A stretch of DNA of 64,000 nt, from positions 1 to 64,000 of IMG/VR virus record IMGVR_UViG_3300017991_000008. One strand, given 5' to 3'. The notes beneath the pieces were generated by a model, which was not told the DNA's origin, did no database searches, and saw only the letters and a program-made list of their open reading frames with translations. How positions within the stretch are numbered: the first letter of the stretch is position 1; each line of letters starts with the position of its first letter. A program made the translations under genes and the position numbers. Origin of the DNA: a virus. Below, piece after piece: positions 31,831 to 39,878 of the stretch.

Positions 31831-34437
31831 ATGGCCGGCCGTGTTATGAAAACCATATTTGACGTCATTGGACGTGATAGTGGTGCGAGCGCCACGGCCA
31901 ACCGTGTGTCCACAGCCCTGAACACTATGTCCAACTCGGCCCTGAAGTCAAAAGCCGCCCTGGGGGGAGCCAGTGCGAGCCTGTCACGCACCCAGAAGGT
32001 ATTGCAATCATCCATGCAGTCCATGATGATCGGTGGTGGTTTTTTAAAAATCGGCAGTGGTCTTCTTGATTTTATGGGTGGGGCTACCGACAAGGCTGGT
32101 GAGCTCGAATATGAACTAGCCACTCTACGAGGTATTTCGGGGGCCACGGCCAAGGATTTGGACCGATTAGCGGCGGCAGCTCAGAAGGCCGGTATCGAAA
32201 CCCAGTTTACCCCCACCGAGGCGGTTCAAGGTCTACAGAACCTAGCACAACAAGGCTTTCTCGTAGAACAGCAACTGGGTGCTCTAATGCCATCCTTGCT
32301 GCTTTCTGGAGCGTCGGGGGGAAAGGTGCCCCTTGCGGATGCCGCAAAGCTCACTGCCCAGGTGATAAAGGGGTTCGGACGAGAAGCAGAAGACGCTGGG
32401 ATCATGGTCGATCAGATGGTCAAAACTACCACGAAAAGCGGTATGGCCATTGAAGATCTTGCTGGTGCTATGCAGTATGCTTCGTCTGCTGCACAGAACA
32501 TGGATGTGGATTTCACCTCCACGTTGGCAACACTTGGTCTAATTAAGAACGTTATCCCCAGTGCCGAGGTGGCAGGTTCGGCGTTTCAGATACTCACGGC
32601 CAGATTATCAAAACCAACGAACCAGAGAAAACTTAGGCAAAATCTTGGAATAGATGTTATCGACCAGGCGACGGGAGAGTTTAGGGGATTTGGTGCGCTG
32701 TTACTCGATATTAGTAGCAAATTCGGATCGATGAAAGGCGGGGAACGAGCTGGCATGATTCAGGACATATTTGGTCCACGTGGAATGAAGGCGATAATGC
32801 CATTAATGACACAGCTCGAGAAAGGAATAACAACCGAAACAGGCAAGGTTCTCAAGGGTCAGGAGGCATGGCAGTACTGGATGAACACCCTAGATCCCGA
32901 CAAGGTGGCCGGATTTGCCGAAGAGATGAACAATATGAAATTGGACACTCTCAATGGGCAATTACAGCTACTTTCAGGTTCACTACAGACATTCCAAATA
33001 GAACTTGGAAAGGGGACAGCCGCCCTATCCAAGTCCGCGGTGAAGTATGGACTAAAAGCCTTTAATGCGTTTTTGGAAATCTTCACCAAGTTACCGAAAC
33101 CGGTGAAAAATGCTGTTAGCGGGTTCTTGGTATTATCCGGGACACTTATTAAGGTAATAGGTGGCTTCTTCATTTTGAAAGGTTTGATGTCCTTACTGGA
33201 TATCTCCTTCGGTGGAGTTCTTCTGACCATAGGAAAAATCCTTTTGCTGGCTGTACCTCTCACACTTCTTTTCTCTGCCCTGGGTGTGGGGATCTATGGT
33301 GTCTATCGAACGATCTCCAAAAACTTTGGAAAAGCCGGAGACGAGACAGCTTCCTTCTTTGAGAAGCTAAAACTGGGATACAGGGCGGTCACTGATCTGA
33401 TATCGGACGGTGCGTTATCAAAAGCCGTTATCGAGGATATGAAGCAGGCAAAGTTCCAGGGGGTGGCCGACTTTATTGGAACGTTTGGTGTATGGCTGGG
33501 CAAGGCAAAAGAGTTCTTTAAGGGGGTGGTAGACGGATTCGATGCCGGTTTGAGACGTCTCACTGGTCCGTGGAATGAGTTTAAAGAAGCTGTGCAGGAT
33601 GCCTTTGGATCTTGGTTCGATAACGCCCAAAGGGGGTCAAAGAGCCTGTCCGAATGGGAGGGCAAAGGAAAGAGCTTTGGCGCCACGTTATCCGGTTTTT
33701 CAAAGACAATTATCAAGATGATGACCAAGTCTGTGGAGATGGGACAGCGGTTCTCTGAGTGGGCCAGTGATTTCACAATGGCCGATATGATAGATGAAGC
33801 CAGGGAGCTTGCCGACACTATCCAGGACGTACTGAACGGACTACGGTGGCTGCTGGACAAGTTCGGTTATGTGGGTCACATGGTGGATATAGTAGGCAAC
33901 TTTGGGGAGAACGTAACCTTTGCCGATTTGATGAGAAAGGGAGAGGGTGGGCCTCTCACAAGCCAAAAACTAATAGAGGGTTCCAGGACGTTTGCAGAGG
34001 GACTTAGAAGGGGATCTACGAGCATAGAAGGGGTTGGAGAAGTTCCCAGTTCCGCCTTCGGATTTGAAAGCGATGTACAGCGGTTTGTTGGCCGTCGGGC
34101 CCGACGTTTGGAAACACTACAAAAGGCAGGACAGTTCGAGGGCAAAGATGAGGCACTTGCTGCCCTTCAGAGAGTTTTGTTTGTCAGTGCTGTTGAGGCC
34201 GGCAAGAAGAGAGCTGCCGACGACAAGGAATCAGCACGACGGTTAGAAAAACAGTGGGACGGCATACTCAAGAGAATGGAGCTCTCCTTGGTAAACGCCA
34301 TGAAAGAAGGCGGGGGTTTGAAGGGACTCAAACTGGTTATAGGTGAACACGAGTTTGGACGATTAGTTGACCAAGCCGGAGAAACCAAAAAAGAAGATAG
34401 TTATGACTGGGAGGATATGGGGCCACCTGCTCCCTAG
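31831..34437 (+). CDS. tail tape measure protein
   Basis: 868 residues. The N-terminal 330 residues match the TP901-type tape measure domain: ELATLRGISG, ETQFTPTEAVQGLQNLAQQG, AEVAGSAFQILTARLSKP, GGERAGMIQDIFGPRG. Hydrophobic segments at about residues 425-490 (for example VLSGTLIKVIGGFFILKGL, ILLLAVPLTLLFSALGVGI) could insert in the host membrane during DNA entry. The remainder is helical. At about 1.5 angstrom per residue the length predicts a tail near 130 nm. Starts three bases after the chaperone frame. Confidence 0.88.
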   Translation: MAGRVMKTIFDVIGRDSGASATANRVSTALNTMSNSALKSKAALGGASASLSRTQKVLQSSMQSMMIGGGFLKIGSGLLDFMGGATDKAGELEYELATLRGISGATAKDLDRLAAAAQKAGIETQFTPTEAVQGLQNLAQQGFLVEQQLGALMPSLLLSGASGGKVPLADAAKLTAQVIKGFGREAEDAGIMVDQMVKTTTKSGMAIEDLAGAMQYASSAAQNMDVDFTSTLATLGLIKNVIPSAEVAGSAFQILTARLSKPTNQRKLRQNLGIDVIDQATGEFRGFGALLLDISSKFGSMKGGERAGMIQDIFGPRGMKAIMPLMTQLEKGITTETGKVLKGQEAWQYWMNTLDPDKVAGFAEEMNNMKLDTLNGQLQLLSGSLQTFQIELGKGTAALSKSAVKYGLKAFNAFLEIFTKLPKPVKNAVSGFLVLSGTLIKVIGGFFILKGLMSLLDISFGGVLLTIGKILLLAVPLTLLFSALGVGIYGVYRTISKNFGKAGDETASFFEKLKLGYRAVTDLISDGALSKAVIEDMKQAKFQGVADFIGTFGVWLGKAKEFFKGVVDGFDAGLRRLTGPWNEFKEAVQDAFGSWFDNAQRGSKSLSEWEGKGKSFGATLSGFSKTIIKMMTKSVEMGQRFSEWASDFTMADMIDEARELADTIQDVLNGLRWLLDKFGYVGHMVDIVGNFGENVTFADLMRKGEGGPLTSQKLIEGSRTFAEGLRRGSTSIEGVGEVPSSAFGFESDVQRFVGRRARRLETLQKAGQFEGKDEALAALQRVLFVSAVEAGKKRAADDKESARRLEKQWDGILKRMELSLVNAMKEGGGLKGLKLVIGEHEFGRLVDQAGETKKEDSYDWEDMGPPAP

Positions 34438-34450
34438 AGTGTGAGAGACA

Positions 34451-34993
34451 ATGACTTTACCAACTGAAAGCAGAACCAAAATCTGGAACGTCAACGAAGA
34501 CGATCCCACTCAATCGAAGGGTATCGTTTTACATTACGAACCAGAGAGTTTCTCAGGTGGGGTTCGGGCTGCTTACGGAGGGGAGAGAGCATTGGCAGAA
34601 CCCAGAAGTCCCATGATCTATGGTGGCACAGATTCGGAAACTTTCTCTTTCACAATAAGGTATGAACGAATACCTCTACAGTCAAAGAGGAAAATAACAG
34701 CGGATGAAGCGTCGGATATTATCGACAAGGCTCGAGCGTTCATACGCTCTCTGGCTGCCCCTGGAATAAGGCCAGCCGGGATACTGGGGGGACAGACCCC
34801 TCTTGTGTTTTTAGAAGTACCAGGTGTATTCACAGTCTACTGCCGGTTGGAATCTATCGATTGGGATGTCACTCGTAGAAATCCAACATCAGGCAGGATT
34901 GATTCACTCACAATGCGGACCACGTGGAAAGAGGATCCGCAGTACTGGTATTCAGCAGAGGAGCTGGAAGAGCTCGGCTATCAGAGGGCTTAG
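34451..34993 (+). CDS. baseplate/tube initiator protein (gp53- or LysM-type neighbour)
   Basis: 180 residues. The pattern IVLHYEPESFSGGVRAAYG, SFTIRYERIPL and VYCRLESIDWDVTRRNP matches the protein that usually follows the tape measure in P2-like and contractile-injection tails, linking tube and hub. There is no LysM motif in this protein itself. Assignment by order and general pattern. Confidence 0.6.
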   Translation: MTLPTESRTKIWNVNEDDPTQSKGIVLHYEPESFSGGVRAAYGGERALAEPRSPMIYGGTDSETFSFTIRYERIPLQSKRKITADEASDIIDKARAFIRSLAAPGIRPAGILGGQTPLVFLEVPGVFTVYCRLESIDWDVTRRNPTSGRIDSLTMRTTWKEDPQYWYSAEELEELGYQRA

Positions 34994-34995
34994 AC

Positions 34996-35337
34996 ATGGC
35001 GGAGATCACGAGATACAGTGTCTATAGAAACAGCTTGGAACGAACCGACGAAGATGGGAATCTGTACACTACTGACGCCGAACCGTTCCTGTATGTGGAT
35101 TTGCCTGACAACAGTGAACACATCGTCTCAGATGGCGAGCAATGGTGGGACATAGCCCACATATACTGGCATCCAATACCGCAAGCCAAGAGCTACTGGC
35201 GTTTCATTGCTGAGTTTCAGCCCGAACCTGTCACCGATCCGTTTATACCACCCAAAAAGGGAACGACTGTCTACGTTCCATCAAAAGACACCTTTGAAAA
35301 GAAAATACTTGGTTCAAGGACCGGGGTCACGTTTTAA
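34996..35337 (+). CDS. tail protein X / LysM-like baseplate protein
   Basis: Start at ATG 34996, two bases after the preceding stop; the frame is open further upstream. 113 residues. GEQWWDIAHIYWH, SYWRFIAEFQPEPVTDPFIP and GTTVYVPSKDTF follow the gpX/LysM pattern (D-x-W-D-I-A ... YW-x-IA-x-F ... P-x-x-x-GT-x-x-x-P). This protein sits at the tube tip below the hub. It ends in a TAATG overlap with the hub gene. Confidence 0.7.
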   Translation: MAEITRYSVYRNSLERTDEDGNLYTTDAEPFLYVDLPDNSEHIVSDGEQWWDIAHIYWHPIPQAKSYWRFIAEFQPEPVTDPFIPPKKGTTVYVPSKDTFEKKILGSRTGVTF

Positions 35338-36668
35338 TGTGGAGGGGAGGACCAAGGATCTGGATCGGCTCTATCCAGAGTGACGAGGGTGACGGTCCTT
35401 TGGAGGTTTTTCGAGACCGATTGATTAATTTCAAATTCCACGACAAGGATAAGGGGGTAGACAAGGCGGAATTTGTCCTTAAGAACGAAGATCGCTATTG
35501 TTTGGACTTGCCCCATCTAAGAAACGGAGAAAAGTTTCTACTTGCGTGGGGTTGGGCCGATGAAATGTGTATTCCTAGACGGATGATAGTTCAAAAAGGT
35601 GGACAGACGGGGACCAATTTTACGGTCAAGGCAAAGGATGAATCTGTCCTAATGGACAGAAAAAGACAGTTCCAATCATGGAGCGGAGCCAAGGACTCGG
35701 ATGTGGTTCGGGAAATCTTCGCATTTAATGGCTACGAAGGTCTCTTGGCGGACATAGTGGAGACTGAGACAGTACGGGAAACCATAACACAGAACCGTTC
35801 AGACGCCAGGATGATCCAGAAGTTGGCAAATCGAAATGGCTATGTGTGGTGGATCGATGCAGCAGGAGCTCATTTTACACCCAGACCCATGGCATCGGAA
35901 CCTACCAAGTGGTTCACATATAGGGGATACTATGACGGTGATGGGTATCTGATTTCTGAGCCACAGATAGATGCCAACCTTTCGAAGGATCTGGCCAAGG
36001 TACGGGTTTCAGCAATCGACCCGTATACACACGAAGAGGTCTTTGCCGAGGCCGGTGCTGCGGATGAGGAAGAAACACTGGGGGAACATATCGCACGGCA
36101 CATTGCAAGTCTTGGAGAAGAACAAGAGGTAGGGGATCCAGATAACCCAGTCGGAAACCGGCAAGCTCGAATATCACGACAGGAATCCGTGAATCTGGGG
36201 ATAGCCACACAGCAGGAAGTAACCGAAGCAGCGGAAGCCATGTATCGAGAGGTTGCTGGTGGTCGATACAAAATGAATGTGTCTATCCGGGGGGAACCCC
36301 TCCTGGGTGCCAAGATGCTGATTGGTCTAAGAGAGTATGCCGAGGCATTTGACGGCCTGTACTACGTCAAGGAAGCCATTACCTTTATAGGGAACGGAAC
36401 TTACAAGCAAGACCTAGTGACCAGACGGGATGCGCTTGGAAAAATACACTCTAAAAACATACTGAAAATAAAAAAGAAAAAGAACGAACCCGAGGACAAC
36501 AAAGAGCCACCACCGAAGGAGTCTTTGGAGCGTGTGGCCGTTTGGGGAATTGGGGATAATAACGAACCTGTAAAAATGTGGGCCTATGTGGACAAGCAGG
36601 GTGAGTCCCATTACTGGGATCAAATGACACCGACAGAGGCTTCACAGAATCAATTGCCAGGAATTTAG
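35337..36668 (+). CDS. baseplate hub protein (gpD / late-control-D type)
   Basis: 443 residues. VDKAEFVLKNEDRYCLDLP, FLLAWGWADE, GTNFTVKAKDESVLMDRKR, ARMIQKLANRNGYVWWI and MLIGLREYAEAFDGLYYVKEA (in parts) follow gpD, the hub that mimics T4 gp27. The final 70 residues are a Lys/Glu-rich linker and a short Trp-containing end. It holds the spike encoded next. Confidence 0.82.
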   Translation: MWRGGPRIWIGSIQSDEGDGPLEVFRDRLINFKFHDKDKGVDKAEFVLKNEDRYCLDLPHLRNGEKFLLAWGWADEMCIPRRMIVQKGGQTGTNFTVKAKDESVLMDRKRQFQSWSGAKDSDVVREIFAFNGYEGLLADIVETETVRETITQNRSDARMIQKLANRNGYVWWIDAAGAHFTPRPMASEPTKWFTYRGYYDGDGYLISEPQIDANLSKDLAKVRVSAIDPYTHEEVFAEAGAADEEETLGEHIARHIASLGEEQEVGDPDNPVGNRQARISRQESVNLGIATQQEVTEAAEAMYREVAGGRYKMNVSIRGEPLLGAKMLIGLREYAEAFDGLYYVKEAITFIGNGTYKQDLVTRRDALGKIHSKNILKIKKKKNEPEDNKEPPPKESLERVAVWGIGDNNEPVKMWAYVDKQGESHYWDQMTPTEASQNQLPGI

Positions 36669-37235
36669 ATGAACGGACCATTCAAAGGCTTTATTGTAAA
36701 AAGAGAAAAGGATCCAGCAGACGACCCAGAGTGCGCCGACATGGACGTCATAGGGCGTGTCAAGGTTCGTATACCGGGCAAACTGGAAGAGAGTGCCTGG
36801 GCTTGGCCTATGAACGCAGGTGGGGCGGAATTGTTTGGTCGTAACCATGTACCACCACGAGGGGCCATGGTAGACGTGTTTTTTGTAGATGGAGACCCGG
36901 ACAAATTACAATGGTCACCCGGATCACATACCAGGGATCAAGTCTTTCCGGAGTTTGAACACCCAGATGTGACGGTGGAAGGAGATAAAAACTTTCGATT
37001 TGTACACGACCGCAGAGAGGGTCAACGATCAGCGGTCTTTAAAGTGGTCAAGCCAAATACCAGCGGTGTGGACCAAGATGTAATAGAACTTCGGTTTGAT
37101 ATTGAGGGCCACGGTGTGCGTCTGTATGCTATGACAGGGTTACAGCTCGAAACACTGGGTGACATGGATCTTAAGGCTAACGGCGAAGTACGAATTCAGG
37201 GACGTGTGGTGTCAAAGAAGAACGGGATGATTTAA
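36669..37235 (+). CDS. baseplate spike protein (gpV / gp5 OB-fold)
   Basis: 188 residues, starting directly after the hub stop. VIGRVKVRIPGKLEESAWAWPM and PRGAMVDVFFVDGDPDKLQW (both quoted in part) are the OB-fold of gp5/gpV spikes. The C-terminus alternates short strands (VRLYAMTGLQLETLGDMDLK, GEVRIQGRVV), as expected for a triple-stranded beta-helix needle. It ends in a TAATG overlap. It punctures the outer envelope. Confidence 0.8.
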   Translation: MNGPFKGFIVKREKDPADDPECADMDVIGRVKVRIPGKLEESAWAWPMNAGGAELFGRNHVPPRGAMVDVFFVDGDPDKLQWSPGSHTRDQVFPEFEHPDVTVEGDKNFRFVHDRREGQRSAVFKVVKPNTSGVDQDVIELRFDIEGHGVRLYAMTGLQLETLGDMDLKANGEVRIQGRVVSKKNGMI

Positions 37236-38017
37236 TGGCTTTCTCCTGGAATATAAAAGACAACCTGATTTGCGCCGAGCTCCCGGACTGGAATATTTCT
37301 GATGACATTTGTTTTCCAGGTGGAGCATGTCTTTCCAACATAATACAGAAGATCCAAACGATACCGGCGCCATCAGAAACAATACTGGGTTATCTGGGAC
37401 AACTCGGGCCAGCAATGTCGTTTTTAAATCCGTTTTTTAGCCAGCTCGAGACTGTGTTGGCAATCTTTCGATGTATTGAGGCTATTACCGATTTTGCTAC
37501 GAGCCTTGATCCGTCTGGTGTTTTGGAATGTGTGCCGGAGTTGGTAGAGAAGATCAACAAGTTGCTTGACCTGATCGCCCAACTGGCGATTCCCCGAATG
37601 GTCATTGCCCTTATAAAAGTTATTGCCGATTTACTCCGCTTTTTGGCAAACGACCTTGAATACATACAGGACAAAATACAGGACATTTTAGATGCCATCG
37701 ATACCGCATCCGACATGAACGATGTGAAGTTGGGTGAACTACTGGCCTGTGCTCAGACCAACATGGAAAACCAGTTGATGACCACAGCGGATGCCTTGAG
37801 GTCGATCGGTCGAATAATTCTTCTCTTGAATATATTACTTGGCTTAATAGGTGGTCCTGAGATACCCTGTTTTGGAGAGCTGCTTGCAGATCCGAATCTC
37901 TTGGACGAAGCTATTGACTTGCTCCGGGAGTTGGCAAACCTACTGGATGAGCTAGTTGCCTTAATACCGGATCCACAACTGGCCATCACTTTAGCCCTGG
38001 GAGAACAACGATGTTAG
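37235..38017 (+). CDS. hydrophobic helical baseplate-region protein, 260 aa
   Basis: After 35 residues with cysteines (ICAELP, DDICFPGGACLSN) nearly the whole chain is helical and Leu/Ile-rich. Examples are KINKLLDLIAQLAIPRMVIALI and LRSIGRIILLLNILLGLIG, in parts. Cys and Gly-Pro positions separate the helices. It lies between spike and gp25. It might be a membrane-interacting component released during infection; that is inference. Confidence 0.6.
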   Translation: MAFSWNIKDNLICAELPDWNISDDICFPGGACLSNIIQKIQTIPAPSETILGYLGQLGPAMSFLNPFFSQLETVLAIFRCIEAITDFATSLDPSGVLECVPELVEKINKLLDLIAQLAIPRMVIALIKVIADLLRFLANDLEYIQDKIQDILDAIDTASDMNDVKLGELLACAQTNMENQLMTTADALRSIGRIILLLNILLGLIGGPEIPCFGELLADPNLLDEAIDLLRELANLLDELVALIPDPQLAITLALGEQRC

Positions 38018-38373
38018 GAACCGGAATCATTTTCCCAATTCAGCTGGATGGAAAAGGGGATCTTGGCAAGGGTACCGGTCGAGATCTCATGGTGACAAAC
38101 CTAACTCTTCTTTTTGGAATCGAGAAAGGGGAGTGTCAGTGGGACGGCGATCTGGGAATGGAACTAAAAAAGCTGAAACACATGAAGATGGTAAAGCTCG
38201 CAGGCAAGGCGATTATAATTCGACAAGCTACTGACCAGATAAGAAAATATGCGGTTGGTTACGTGGTAACAAATGCCAAGCCAGAAATAAGTGGAAACGA
38301 GTCAAAAGTCTCGATAGAAGTCGGTGAGCGTGCTAATATGGCTAAAAGGCTAACAGCGGAGGTCAAAATCTAA
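38011..38373 (+). CDS. baseplate wedge protein, gp25 / gpW type
   Basis: 120 residues. GTGIIFPIQLDGKGDLGKGTG, GIEKGECQWDGDLGMELKKL (in parts) give the gp25-like order: G-x-G-I-x-FP, then an xGE-x-x-W/P-x-x-G-x-x-L segment. It overlaps its neighbours by 7 and 1 bases. It links sheath and baseplate wedge. The usual acidic catalytic-like residue of gp25 (E in the GE pair) is present. Confidence 0.75.
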   Translation: MLGTGIIFPIQLDGKGDLGKGTGRDLMVTNLTLLFGIEKGECQWDGDLGMELKKLKHMKMVKLAGKAIIIRQATDQIRKYAVGYVVTNAKPEISGNESKVSIEVGERANMAKRLTAEVKI

Positions 38374-39878
38374 TGTTTGACATCACAAATCAGGATTTCA
38401 CGCCCAGGGACTTTCAAGCAATAGATGCGAGGCTCCGCGATTTACAGGAATCAGTTTTAGAGGATCTTACTGACCCAACCGCTATTGCCGTGGTGAATTA
38501 CTTGCGTTCGGTGTGTAGTTTTACGGGGAGTCTAAAAGACTATTATCTGGCCCAATTAAAGAGAGAATTTTTTGTCCCTACCATGAGAGAGAGAAAGAGT
38601 GCCATTCTCCACGGAAAGAGACAGGGTTATAGTGTGGCCGGGGCCACAGCAGCCACAGCCGATCTGGTTGTAACGGTACAGAACGGACCACTGGCGGGAA
38701 CGATCCTTATCGGGCAAGGTGACAAAGTAAAGACTGCGGATGTGCCCACTTCCGTGCAAGGAGAGATCCAGGAAGACGTCTTGATCGGAGCCGGAGAACT
38801 AACAGCGAATCTGAGTTGGAGACATTCGATAACCAGACAGGCCACCTTTACTTCTACCGGCAAGAAAAACCAGACCTTCATGTTACCAGACACACCCTAT
38901 CTGGACGGGTCGGCTACGGGGGAGAGTGCGGCAGGGGAGTGGACCCCAGTAGACAACTTCCTGCAATCCAGAGCAGAGGACCGGGTCTTTAGGGTGTTTG
39001 TGGACCAGAATAATCAAGCGTTTCTGAGAACTGGTGACGACAAGAACGGTGCTATACCACGGGGACAAATAACTTTCACCTATGAAACGGGAGGTGGTAA
39101 GGCTGGTGAGGTAGATAAAAACTCATTGACCAAGTTCGTTTCTCAATATTATGACAGTTTGGGAACCAGGGCGATCCTGACTGTGACCAACCCTGCAAAA
39201 GCAGAAGGTGGTGAAGATAGGGAAACTGTAAATGCTGCCAGGATAAACATTCCCAACAACAGGCGATTAAGCAACGGAACTATTGCAGATGAGGACTTCG
39301 AGATAAGGGCAGTGAGTGTTGATGGTGTTGGACGAGCCCTGTTTTTGAGTGCTGATAGAGACAGTTCAATACCAGTAAACGAAGGAAGAATCTTTATTGT
39401 TCCACCGGGTGGTGGAACACCTAGCCAAGCCACTCTCGATGCGGTGGAGCAGTTGGTCACGGTCACCTATCCCACTATGCCGACCTTCGTTGTGCAGGCT
39501 GTACCTGCGGATTATTTAACGATCGACATTTACGCAGTGGTTTACCTCACCAAGGATGCTGACGCCGATACTGTAAGAACCACGGTTAACTCCAACTTGG
39601 TAACGTGGTTTCAACCACTCAATGACGATTTAACACCGAACATGAATGTGGATTTTGGATGGAACTACCGGGATGTGAATGACAACCCGGCAGGACAGAT
39701 CGCCTTTTCGGATATTTACAATGAGGTGCGGGACGTATCTGGGATCCGCAAAATAGGTGCAGGGGTGGATCAATTCACCCTGAACGAAAAACACAACGAC
39801 GTCTCAATCGGCAACTACCAGTTCCCGGTGCTTGGAGAAGTCGTTTTAATTAACGGAGACACAGGCTTAGAACTGTAA
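38373..39878 (+). CDS. baseplate J-like protein (gp47 type)
   Basis: 501 residues, TAATG-like overlaps at both ends. The N-terminus holds AVVNYLRSVCSFTGSLKDYY and ERKSAILHGKRQGYSV. The middle contains FRVFVDQNNQAFLRTGDDKNG and the J signature GQITFTYETGGGKAGEVDKNSL. ILTVTNPAKAEGGEDRETVNAARI follows, again quoted in parts. The C-terminus has repeated beta units (TIDIYAVVYLTKDADADTV). It is the wedge protein that closes the baseplate. The family assignment is firm. Confidence 0.85.
   Translation: MFDITNQDFTPRDFQAIDARLRDLQESVLEDLTDPTAIAVVNYLRSVCSFTGSLKDYYLAQLKREFFVPTMRERKSAILHGKRQGYSVAGATAATADLVVTVQNGPLAGTILIGQGDKVKTADVPTSVQGEIQEDVLIGAGELTANLSWRHSITRQATFTSTGKKNQTFMLPDTPYLDGSATGESAAGEWTPVDNFLQSRAEDRVFRVFVDQNNQAFLRTGDDKNGAIPRGQITFTYETGGGKAGEVDKNSLTKFVSQYYDSLGTRAILTVTNPAKAEGGEDRETVNAARINIPNNRRLSNGTIADEDFEIRAVSVDGVGRALFLSADRDSSIPVNEGRIFIVPPGGGTPSQATLDAVEQLVTVTYPTMPTFVVQAVPADYLTIDIYAVVYLTKDADADTVRTTVNSNLVTWFQPLNDDLTPNMNVDFGWNYRDVNDNPAGQIAFSDIYNEVRDVSGIRKIGAGVDQFTLNEKHNDVSIGNYQFPVLGEVVLINGDTGLEL

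Noticed and set aside
33303-33860. Minus-strand 185-codon frame inside the tape measure
   Set aside because: Tape measure domain and codon pattern on the + strand are convincing; no start signals on the minus strand.
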